The notes beneath the pieces are model-generated. The model saw nothing but the letters and a program-made list of their open reading frames with translations. It had not been told where the DNA came from and ran no database searches. 39,970 bases of DNA from SAR324 cluster bacterium (lineage in GTDB: Bacteria > SAR324 > NAC60-12), in NCBI GenBank assembly GCA_028282505.1, contig JANQHV010000062.1:1-39970 (forward strand), written 5' to 3'. Shown here piece by piece: positions 16,538-22,891 of the stretch. The position numbers were made by a program, and so were the translations under genes. The first letter of the stretch is position 1. Every line of letters begins with the position of its first letter.

Positions 16538-17305
16538 TTACGGTACTATCTGAGCACCGTAGACAAACATCCGAGGCGTATACTGGCTCAGAATCATCCA
16601 CTTGGGAGCATATTTACGATCTCCACCTCCTAAATTGCCATGACTGTTATCAGGAGCATCTGGGGCACTGTTAAAAACCGTCCCACCGTATCCCTCGTCG
16701 CATTTCCAATCACCAATCAAGGTTGGGGAGTTTTGGTCAAGATGCTCCATGACTGGATCGTCCATCAGGTTGTTGTTCATATTCTCTTGGATCTGTTCCG
16801 GGCTCAAAGCTCCTTTCCAAATACGGATGTCTTTGTAAAAAGCGTTGGGATAAGGTTTGTTCCAGTTACTTTTTCCAATATAATTGGTCGTTCTCATCAC
16901 TTTGGGAGGAATCGGCATATTGAGACAAGCTCTCAATAACTCCCCATTCTGATAAAGCCTGGCCTTCTGCCCAATAAGCGTGCAGGACAAGTAGGTCCAG
17001 GTGTTCAGAGGAATGCGACGACCCGTATCAAATTCAATGTGGTAGCTACCAGAAAACGTAGCTAAAAAAGGGACTCCTTGAAACAGGGAAAAGACCACAT
17101 TGTTGTTCCTGGGGCCATTTCCGAAATCGATGATACTGTCCCAACTGGAAAATCGGTCAGGAACCTTAACCCATGCTTCCAGAGTAAAATCACCATCAAA
17201 CCACTCTCCTTGCGGAATTTTGATGTAATATTTTTTGCTTTCCTTAAAATACAGTGCCACATTCTCCAAAGGGGCGTAATGTGGAATGGTGACTACCCTC
17301 AACAC
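16538..17305 (-). CDS. LamG/concanavalin-like lectin domain protein
   Basis: 255 aa from a GTG with GGAG four bases upstream. Residues ~18-180 follow the LamG-type jelly-roll pattern: DGDFTLEAWVKVPDR, DSIIDFGNG, NTWTYLSCTLIGQKARLYQN, TTNYIGKSNWN and FYKDIRIWKGALSPEQIQEN. Such domains bind carbohydrate or protein ligands. The rest (ending near RMFVYGAQIVP) includes WKCDEGYGGTVFNSA and a second Gly/Asp stretch. No signal peptide. It is the first gene of the minus-strand set 17305-12446 with the protease and its paralogues. A role in surface or target binding is suggested only by the fold. Confidence 0.8.
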   Translation of the reverse strand: MLRVVTIPHYAPLENVALYFKESKKYYIKIPQGEWFDGDFTLEAWVKVPDRFSSWDSIIDFGNGPRNNNVVFSLFQGVPFLATFSGSYHIEFDTGRRIPLNTWTYLSCTLIGQKARLYQNGELLRACLNMPIPPKVMRTTNYIGKSNWNKPYPNAFYKDIRIWKGALSPEQIQENMNNNLMDDPVMEHLDQNSPTLIGDWKCDEGYGGTVFNSAPDAPDNSHGNLGGGDRKYAPKWMILSQYTPRMFVYGAQIVP

Positions 17306-18066
17306 GGAACTCCAACAAAGGATCTGATCTGTTTGTTCGGGATCTTACTTTTTTAAGAGGAATCCACACTCTAGTGGATATTATAGAAAATAATTCTCTT
17401 GAAAAATAGGGCTAGATCCTAAAAAAAAAGTCACCATCTCGGAATTTTACCGGTAAATCTCTGATCCTTCCGGCAAAATTTACGACTTCACTCTGCACGG
17501 TTCTCATAGCAACGGATTTCATTTTTATCCTGATACCAAGTTGCTTTTAAAATGTAGCAATTCCTTAAAGTATTCTCCCTTTTTCTGGAAGAGGATTCAG
17601 GTGAGAGAGATGAAAGCAATTGTCACTTTAAATGCAACTTGGTATGGATATATGGAAGAAAGCGCATAGAATTTTTGACTGTTCCTTGATTGAACTGGAA
17701 AAATCCTCGATTTTTCCAAATTTTTCATAGAATCTCCCAATTTTATTTTTCAAATATCCCTTAACGTTAGCAAAGACTTCTATTGCTTCAATAGTATGAA
17801 AAAACTCATTTGATCCTGTAAAGATTTTAGAGTCCGTTGGGAAAAGATGATTCGTTGCGAAACATCGATCTCGTTGAGTGGATTTTTGAGGAAATTTAAG
17901 ACGAGTAGTCGGCCTATTTAACGAAAATTTTCTCAAAATAGACGCGAATGAGGCGGTTTTGCAGCAGAATCAGGTTTCTCAAACAGGTCCTAATTTGTTG
18001 CAGAAGGTAAAAGGGAATAGGAGAAATGAGAAATCGTTGTTGATTCCATAAATGATACAGAGAGAC
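17306..18066. other. Intergenic region between divergent LamG and DNase II genes
   Basis: About 760 bp. It contains the inverted-repeat element at 17533-17645. A minus-strand open frame of 102 codons at 17628-17936 has no ribosome site and partly overlaps the repeat, so I do not call it. Promoters for the two divergent genes should lie here, but I could not pick convincing -35/-10 pairs. Confidence 0.6.
17533..17645. repeat. MITE-like element with ~28 bp imperfect inverted ends
   Basis: The left end starts ATACCAAGTTGCTTTTAAAA (17533-17562). The right end (17618-17645) reads, in reverse complement, ATACCAAGTTGCATTTAAAG. Total 113 bp with no coding potential. A similar element with ATACCA...TGGTAT ends lies at 21572-21690. 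Both are in spacers of the R-body island, consistent with miniature non-autonomous elements; no transposase is seen nearby. Confidence 0.6.
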
Positions 18067-19377
18067 ATGTCAAAAATACCAAAAAGCCTCAAAAATCTTA
18101 TGAAGAACCATCATCTTCCTGAGGAACAGCCTCGACTCATTCAAGCACAATCTGGAGGCTCCATTCCTGAAAGTCAGACTTCAGCCCCAACCCCTCTGCT
18201 GGATCAAGGACATCCAGTGGACTGGTGGTTCATTTTCAAGTTCAATGCCGCATCATTTCCAGGCTGTGATGGAAAGGTCAGTAAAACAGGAATCTTTGGG
18301 GGGGAAGTCCAAGACTATCACGGCCGCTACAGCCAACAGTATGTTTATGCGAGCAGTGAGAACCCTACCCTGCAAAAAGGAAAGGGGTGTGTTGGTGCCA
18401 CCCTGACCGATCCTTTGGGAGCTACTTTTGGGCAAGTGTACAATAATTCTTACTACTATGTGGTTTGGAATGATCAATTTTATAATGATCCCCATATCGA
18501 AGGATGTGAAAAATCCTGTGGTGCTCCCTGGGGGCATTCCAAAGGCATGCTTGCCTGGAATGAAGCCGGTGAGGGTTTCGTTATGCAAGTTTCTACTCCT
18601 TCCTGGCCGGCTTCCGGAAGTGCGCAATATCCTCGACAAACGGATGGCAACACTCTGGGTTGTATCAAAGATGACGATATTGAAGTCAGCCAACATTTTT
18701 TTGCTCTAAAATTGACTCCAGGTGATTTGCTTGATGTATTGGAAGCCATGCAAAACTCAAGTGTTGTCACAGATCCAACAAATAAACAAATTGTTCTAAA
18801 TGGAGGACCCTCCAATATTCAGAATAATGTGCAGGAATTAGGATGGATTTCTCATAGTAAAACCAGTATGAAGGCAAAGCTTTCTTCAGGTGTCACCTTG
18901 ATTTCTAAACCATCGAGGCTACCGGTACCACCATGGCAGATGGTTTCAGCGATGCTGGATGGAGTCCCGCTTCGAGTCGCTAGCTGGTGGGCCCATCCTG
19001 AAATATATTCAACAACTCCTTCGACCCCTTGCACATGCTGGAATGAAGAATTGGGGAAACCGGGAGCGATTCAAATTGCGACCTCAGGGAATTGGGAAGG
19101 AAAAAAGATTGGTTTGACGGGTGGCGAAGGACTGGATCACAATCATGCCAAAATTGGTGTATCGATGCTCCCCAATACTCCTTATTCGATTTTTGGAGAT
19201 ATGAATCAGCAAGGAGCCTTATCACCAGGGTATGCTTATCAGACGCAAAAATGTTCCAGTAGTCAAAATGGCCGGGGTGGTCTTTTTTTTGTGTTGGATG
19301 ACAAAACACTGTTTCAAAGTATGACCAGTCTTCTTGAAGGTGATTCTGCACCAACAACTCCACCTCCAAAAAAATGA
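18067..19377 (+). CDS. DNase II-family acid nuclease (putative R-body-linked toxin)
   Basis: 436 aa from the ATG at 18067 (GAGAGAC upstream); an in-frame ATG at 18052 has no site. It matches deoxyribonuclease II along its length: HPVDWWFIFKFN near the start, VWNDQFYND, the first HxK motif in GHSKGMLAW (His157, Lys159, counted from the ATG at 18067), VSTPSWP, NTLGCI, then DHNHAKIGV with the second HxK (His360, Lys362), SIFGDMNQQ and the closing GRGGLFFVLDD. The paired HxK residues are the catalytic centre of the animal enzymes, which cut DNA without metal at acid pH. No signal peptide is visible (the N-terminus is basic, then Gln/Ser/Pro-rich), so release would need lysis or a dedicated delivery. 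It stands alone on the plus strand amid Reb, protease and lysozyme genes. DNase II is common in animals and sporadic in bacteria. Confidence 0.85.
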   Translation: MSKIPKSLKNLMKNHHLPEEQPRLIQAQSGGSIPESQTSAPTPLLDQGHPVDWWFIFKFNAASFPGCDGKVSKTGIFGGEVQDYHGRYSQQYVYASSENPTLQKGKGCVGATLTDPLGATFGQVYNNSYYYVVWNDQFYNDPHIEGCEKSCGAPWGHSKGMLAWNEAGEGFVMQVSTPSWPASGSAQYPRQTDGNTLGCIKDDDIEVSQHFFALKLTPGDLLDVLEAMQNSSVVTDPTNKQIVLNGGPSNIQNNVQELGWISHSKTSMKAKLSSGVTLISKPSRLPVPPWQMVSAMLDGVPLRVASWWAHPEIYSTTPSTPCTCWNEELGKPGAIQIATSGNWEGKKIGLTGGEGLDHNHAKIGVSMLPNTPYSIFGDMNQQGALSPGYAYQTQKCSSSQNGRGGLFFVLDDKTLFQSMTSLLEGDSAPTTPPPKK

Positions 19378-19459
19378 GAATCGCTTGAGTTTTCTGGTTA
19401 GTTATGGTCAATAGAAACTCGTAGTAACTGAACTATGGTTTTAAAATGAGGAGAAATCA

Positions 19460-19669
19460 ATGAAATTACCCAGACACATTCAACCTTCAGAAGAATCAGG
19501 AGAAGAAGCCACTTTTAAGATAAAGGCCCCAGTGGAAACAGCGATTGGTTTAGGAGATGTTGTGAAAAACTGGACAAGTGAAATGGGTTTTGAGCCTTGT
19601 GGGGGGTGTAATAAAAGGGCTGAAATGTTAAACCGCTGGGTACAATTCAGCCCTTCTCGTCGACGCTAA
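19460..19669 (+). CDS. 69 aa protein with C-terminal CGGC-KRAEMLNRW motif
   Basis: Preceded by GAGGAGAAATCA. The acidic N-terminus begins MKLPRHIQPSEESGEE. The second half carries GLGDVVKNWTSEMGFEPCGG, then CNKRAEMLNRW. I have seen the pattern of a GLGD/GIGD helix, then PCGGC-xRAxxLNRW, in many short bacterial and phage-linked proteins and tails, but know no defined function. The Cys pair could bind metal or form a disulfide. An exact 10 bp stem (19615-19624 with 19646-19655) lies inside the last codons and may work as a terminator toward the convergent array B end 20 bp away. It is 82 bp downstream of the nuclease gene on the same strand: candidate immunity, chaperone or precursor peptide. 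Confidence 0.7.
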   Translation: MKLPRHIQPSEESGEEATFKIKAPVETAIGLGDVVKNWTSEMGFEPCGGCNKRAEMLNRWVQFSPSRRR

Positions 19670-19688
19670 AAATGACGATTGGAGTTAT

Positions 19689-19823
19689 TTACACGCGTTC
19701 TCTTGCTTCCCAAGAAACTTGTTCTGCATCAGCACGCACTTCCCAGGCATCTCTTTCTACTTCTTTTTCTACTGAGAGCATTTCTTTGTTGAGAGCCTGC
19801 TTATTATTTCCATCTTTCTCCAT
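19689..19823 (-). CDS. 44 aa charged helical peptide at the end of Reb array B
   Basis: A small gene read directly from the minus strand. It starts MEKDGNNKQALNKEMLSVEK and ends EVERDAWEVRADAEQVSWEA, then RERV, with a TAA stop at 19689. AGGAGAATAAA sits upstream of the ATG at ideal spacing, and the gene begins 23 bp after the 117 aa RebB paralogue. It is one long amphipathic helix, strongly charged, with two Trp and no Cys. No family is recognised. By position it corresponds to the 213 aa accessory gene at the end of array A. It could be a capping or regulatory peptide; function is not known. Confidence 0.6.
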   Translation of the reverse strand: MEKDGNNKQALNKEMLSVEKEVERDAWEVRADAEQVSWEARERV

Positions 19824-19846
19824 TTTATTCTCCTGATTGGGGTTAA

Positions 19847-20200
19847 TCACCCGGAAGGAAAATTGCTCAAGGTCGTTCCGGCATCTTTTCCCACCGTGGC
19901 AAAATGTTTTGCCGCATTTTCCATAACGGTTGGCACTGTCGATGTCATGAAAGTCAGATACTCCGGATTCTTTGTTGCTAAATACTCAGCAGAGGCAACC
20001 CCAAGCGCTGTGGTCATAATCGTTCCCACATTTCTCAAATAATCTGTTGCATCTTGAACAGCAATGGCACAGGATTGAGAAACGGACTGATAAGCCTTTC
20101 CCGCACCACTGGTTTTAACAACTTGAGAAGTCATAACGGCTTGCTGCACCGCATTGATGGAAGAGGCTATTTGAGAGTTGACATTGGTCGGATCAGCCAT
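19847..20200 (-). CDS. RebB-family protein, long form (array B)
   Basis: 117 aa paralogue of the array A protein at 6573: the same ADxTxVNxQI start, TSGAGKAYQSVSQSCAIAVQ, the TTALGVASAEYLAT block and the FPSG end. The C-terminal helix replaces the YSIDTAATG tail of short RebB proteins. The upstream site is weak (AAGGAACAATC, with AAGGAA). It is likely a specialised R-body component (end, width or assembly factor), since exactly one such copy ends each array; this is inference. Confidence 0.8.
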   Translation of the reverse strand: MADPTNVNSQIASSINAVQQAVMTSQVVKTSGAGKAYQSVSQSCAIAVQDATDYLRNVGTIMTTALGVASAEYLATKNPEYLTFMTSTVPTVMENAAKHFATVGKDAGTTLSNFPSG

Positions 20201-20359
20201 GATTGTTCCTTTTTTAAAATGGTTTCAAAAAATAAATGATGACACCTGAAGGAAGCATTTTTTCAAACTATCGAATAATCCTACCTCACCCAATCGAAAA
20301 ACCCAAGGAAAAATCTGGGTTTTATCAAATTTCAACGCTTGATTGGCACCTGCCAAATT

Positions 20360-20581
20360 TTATCCATTCAAATCTGCTTGCAAGTTTGGTTTCAAATCCT
20401 TGAGAAGCTGAACTCCCATTTTTGTTGAAGACTCAGCAATTTGATTCATTGACTGTTGGGCAGCAGTTGCATTAGCTGCTGCATCGGCTAACGCTTTTGC
20501 TGTTGCCTGATACAGATAATTCATCGCAATTGCAGGAGCATCACTCAACGGTTCTGTCTTAGATGTTGCTTCTGTTGCCAT
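20360..20581 (-). CDS. RebB-family protein, divergent short form (array B)
   Basis: 73 aa from the ATG at 20581, which has GGAGAG upstream; an extension to 20605 includes the Shine-Dalgarno site itself and is unlikely. It keeps the core DAPAIAMNYLYQATAKALAD, AAANATAAQQSMNQIAESST and KMGVQLL, but lacks the usual AFPTSVNSQITDSVTQ start, having only MATEATSKTEPL, and ends KPNLQADLNG instead of IDTAATG. It was therefore partly remodelled. It is separated from the next gene upstream by a 640 bp stretch that holds a dead rebB copy and direct repeats. Confidence 0.8.
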   Translation of the reverse strand: MATEATSKTEPLSDAPAIAMNYLYQATAKALADAAANATAAQQSMNQIAESSTKMGVQLLKDLKPNLQADLNG

Positions 20582-20658
20582 AGATCTCTCCAAAAATAAC
20601 ATCAAACGATTAGTTTTAGGAATTTGCTCATTTCAAACAAAATGATGATTCAAGAAAA

Positions 20659-20803
20659 AATCGTAGATTTTGCCGAGTTTTTCTTGAAATACTGCAAATC
20701 TTGGCAAAATTATTAAAAATAATCGTAATTTTGACCAAGTTTTCCTAAATTAACCCAAACTCAATTAAAAATCTATGGAAAAATCGTAATTTTGACCAAG
20801 TTT
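20659..20803. repeat. Three direct repeats of ~22 bp, AT-rich
   Basis: Copies at 20659-20680 (AATCGTAGATTTTGCCGAGT then TT), 20721-20742 and 20782-20803 (the last two AATCGTAATTTTGACCAAGT then TT, identical). Spacing between copy starts is 62 and 61 bp, about six helical turns. They lie in the non-coding gap of array B, upstream of the gene at 20360. They could be operator sites, or leftovers of local duplication. Confidence 0.6.
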
Positions 20804-20845
20804 CCGAAGATTGTCCGACTTTTAGGCACTTATACAAAGTTGCGT

Positions 20846-20946
20846 TATAAAGGTTAGAAATTCCTGTATTGGTAGCAGCCTGCATAGAGGCCCAAGCTTG
20901 TTTTGATCGTGAACTGCATTATGGGCAGCTGTAGAAAGAGAGTTTC
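20846..20946 (-). pseudogene. Decayed rebB copy (frameshifted fragment)
   Basis: The minus strand encodes LSTAAHNAVHDQN in one frame and QAWASMQAATNTGISNLYNA in the next. Together they align with LSTAAHNAAYGQQQSWITAQ then AATTMGVSNLYCI of the intact gene at 21220. A frameshift separates the halves, both ends are missing, and no start is present. It is a dead or recombined member of array B. Confidence 0.75.
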
Positions 20947-21219
20947 TTTTTTAGTTTTTAAGGAGGAACCAGGGAAAGTATTGTCCTGGAATAAGTTGGT
21001 AACCGAAAATGTTGAAGAAAAGTGGGGCAGGGTCTTGAAGATAAGTTGAAATCAGGACAAACGAGAAAAAAAGGAGAGAAAAACAGATTTAACTACAGAA
21101 ATTTGTAAAAAGTGGGAGTGGGAAGCACAAGACAATGAATTGGAAGTATGAAAGGTGGCTGGGAATGATCGGGGTGTTACCACCCCCTGATCAATTCCCT
21201 CCATTGTTTATCTGGGGGG

Positions 21220-21486
21220 TTACTGGAAAATCTGTTCGGTTGCTTTGCCAGTTGCAGCAGTATCAATGCAATAAAGGTTAGAAACCCCCATGGTCGTAGC
21301 AGCCTGTGCAGTAATCCAGGATTGTTGTTGACCATAGGCAGCGTTATGAGCTGCGGTAGACAGTGCCTGACTGGTGGCAATATACAAGTTTCCCATTGCC
21401 ATTGCAGGAGAATCTCCCAGAACTTTGGTATTAGCTTGGGTAATTGAATCGGTAATTTGACTATTGACTGAAGTAGGAAAAGCCAT
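21220..21486 (-). CDS. RebB-family R-body protein (array B)
   Basis: 88 aa RebB protein: AFPTSVNSQITDSITQANTK, GDSPAMAMGNLYIATSQALS, TAAHNAAYGQQQSWITAQAA and MGVSNLYCIDTAATGKA. It is close to 21690 and 8155 (AAYGQQQSW and CIDTAATG shared). AAGGAGAAATT lies before the ATG. The spacer upstream (about 21505-21570) resembles the spacer upstream of 21690 (about 22000-22055), both with GAAATAAAATATGATTCTT, which shows that gene and leader duplicated together. Confidence 0.9.
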   Translation of the reverse strand: MAFPTSVNSQITDSITQANTKVLGDSPAMAMGNLYIATSQALSTAAHNAAYGQQQSWITAQAATTMGVSNLYCIDTAATGKATEQIFQ

Positions 21487-21571
21487 AATTTCTCCTTAGG
21501 AATAAATTGATTAAAAAGTCATATGAAACATATGAGCACAGAAATAAAATATGATTCTTGTTAAGATCCTT

Positions 21572-21690
21572 ATACCATTTTCAAATTCAAATATGACATT
21601 GTCATCTCGACCGTAAGGAGAGATCTTAAGATCCTTACGAGGGGGCCGCTCAGGCTTCGAAATAACACATTTCAAATCAAAAAGTGGTAT
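21572..21690. repeat. Inverted-repeat element with ATACCA/TGGTAT ends and internal palindrome
   Basis: 119 bp. Outer ends ATACCATTTTCAAATTCAAA and, in reverse complement, ATACCACTTTTTGATTTGAA. Inside is GTCATCTCGACCGTAAGG to TTCGAAATAACA, with an exact stem CGTAAGGA (21612-21619) with TCCTTACG (21632-21639). The inner part resembles the widespread GTCATTTCGAGC...GAGAGATC type of bacterial intergenic repeat. The right end touches the stop codon of the rebB gene at 21690, so the element inserted at or formed the gene end. Confidence 0.6.
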
Positions 21691-21971
21691 TAACCCCCAG
21701 CTTGGGAATTAAAAATCATTTCGCTTGCTCTTCCGGTGGCAGCGGTATCGATGCAATAAAGATTAGATACTCCCATAGTGGTAGCGGTCTGCATCGTAAC
21801 CCAGGATTGCTGTTGACCATAGGCAGCGTTATGAGCTGCGGTCGACAGTGCTTGATCAGTAGCAACATAAAAATTTCCCATTGCCACTGCCGGAGAATCT
21901 CCCAGAACTTCTGTATTAGCCTGAGTGACCGAATCGGTAATTTGACTGTTCATTGCTGTTGGAAAAGCCAT
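21690..21971 (-). CDS. RebB-family R-body protein (array B)
   Basis: 93 aa: AFPTAMNSQITDSVTQANTE, GDSPAVAMGNFYVATDQALS, TAAHNAAYGQQQSWVTMQTA and MGVSNLYCIDTAATGRA, with a tail EMIFNSQAGG. It is almost identical in the core to the array A protein 8155-8421. The stop codon lies at the edge of the inverted-repeat element 21572-21690, so the tail may have been changed by that element. AAGGAGGAATT precedes the ATG. Confidence 0.9.
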   Translation of the reverse strand: MAFPTAMNSQITDSVTQANTEVLGDSPAVAMGNFYVATDQALSTAAHNAAYGQQQSWVTMQTATTMGVSNLYCIDTAATGRASEMIFNSQAGG

Positions 21972-22047
21972 AATTCCTCCTTAGAAAGTAAGATTGAGTG
22001 AAACGTCATATAAAAAATATAATCATAGAAATAAAATATGATTCTTC

Positions 22048-22338
22048 TTAAGGTCCTAAACCAGCAGGTTGGGATTGTAGAATCTTCTTCGTCGCAACCC
22101 CTGTCGACGCAGTATCCAAAGAATAAAGGAGTGTCACTCCCATTGTTGTTGCCGCTTGAGCCGTCACATTAGTTTGCTGAATGGCAAGAGTTGAGTTGTG
22201 GGCTGAATTCCCAAGCGCGTTATTGGTTACCTGAAACAGGTTCCCCATTGCCATAGCAGGGGCATCTCCCAGAACTTTCACATTGGACTGAGTAACGGAA
22301 TCTGTAATTTGATTATTGACAGACGTAGGAAAAGCCAT
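22048..22338 (-). CDS. RebB-family R-body protein (array B)
   Basis: 96 aa from the ATG at 22338 with CAGGAGATCAATC upstream; an open frame to 22392 includes that site and is not used. It reads AFPTSVNNQITDSVTQSNVK, GDAPAMAMGNLFQVTNNALG, NSAHNSTLAIQQTNVTAQAA and MGVTLLYSLDTASTGVATK. It is the array B counterpart of 8798, the first gene of array A. The tail ILQSQPAGLGP is longer than usual. Confidence 0.9.
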   Translation of the reverse strand: MAFPTSVNNQITDSVTQSNVKVLGDAPAMAMGNLFQVTNNALGNSAHNSTLAIQQTNVTAQAATTMGVTLLYSLDTASTGVATKKILQSQPAGLGP

Positions 22339-22425
22339 GATTGATCTCCTGATTGATTGTTGTTCAGTGGGTGATTTCTCAGTGAGAATCACTGGAGAAT
22401 TTCAATACACCCAATTTCACCATTT

Positions 22426-22698
22426 TTACTGTGCTCCCAGGATCGTTTTGGTTGCCATTCCTGTCGCAGCGGTATCCAATGAGTAGAGCAATGCCACTCC
22501 CATCGTGGTTGCCGCCTGAGCGGTTACGTTCGTTTGTTGTTGTGCTGTGGTCGCATTGTGGGCAGCATTGGCTAAAGCCTGGGCTGTCGCCTGGTACAAA
22601 TTCCCCATTGCCACCGCAGGAGCCGTCCCAAGCACTTGAACGTTCGATTGAGTCACCGAATCGGTAATTTGACTATTTACCGAAGTTGGATAAGCCAT
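22426..22698 (-). CDS. RebB-family R-body protein, first gene of array B
   Basis: 90 aa: AYPTSVNSQITDSVTQSNVQ, GTAPAVAMGNLYQATAQALA, NAAHNATTAQQQTNVTAQAA and MGVALLYSLDTAATGMATK. AAAAGGAGACCC precedes the ATG. It is promoter-proximal, ~110 bp downstream of the shared upstream block. It mixes features of the 8508 (LYQATAQALANAAHN) and 8798 (QQTNVTAQAATTMGVA) types, close to a consensus of the whole family in this window. Confidence 0.92.
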   Translation of the reverse strand: MAYPTSVNSQITDSVTQSNVQVLGTAPAVAMGNLYQATAQALANAAHNATTAQQQTNVTAQAATTMGVALLYSLDTAATGMATKTILGAQ

Positions 22699-22812
22699 AA
22701 GGGTCTCCTTTTATTAGAGTTGAATAACTTCAAAAAAATTGGATTACCGTTTTTAGGCTTTCCAATTCTTTAAATTAAAGGTCCTCTGAAGAGAGAACTT
22801 TTAATTAATGTT

Positions 22813-22872
22813 ATTCTAATTTTTCTTTGCTCTAGAGAATTGGGCTAATTCATGGAAAAGTTGTAATAATTT
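22813..22872 (-). promoter_or_regulatory. Predicted activator-dependent promoter of Reb array B
   Basis: Minus strand: -10-like TAGAAT (22813-22818), ATTAGCCCAATTC (22837-22849) and ACAACTTTT (22856-22864). The distances between block starts match those upstream of array A (9221-9286), 19 bp from the second to the third block and 19 bp from the -10 edge to the second. No consensus -35. The array's probable regulator gene ends 20 bp away, so activator and target are adjacent. Confidence 0.55.
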
Positions 22873-22891
22873 CCGCATTACCCAGAAGAAT

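Noticed and set aside
17628-17936. 102-codon minus-strand open frame between the LamG and DNase II genes
   Set aside because: No ribosome site, overlaps the inverted-repeat element end, and the composition (Phe/Lys/Ile-rich) follows the AT-rich spacer; no family resemblance.
20846-20946. Possibility that this stretch is a functional short rebB gene
   Set aside because: A frameshift separates the two halves and no start codon exists, so it is a remnant.
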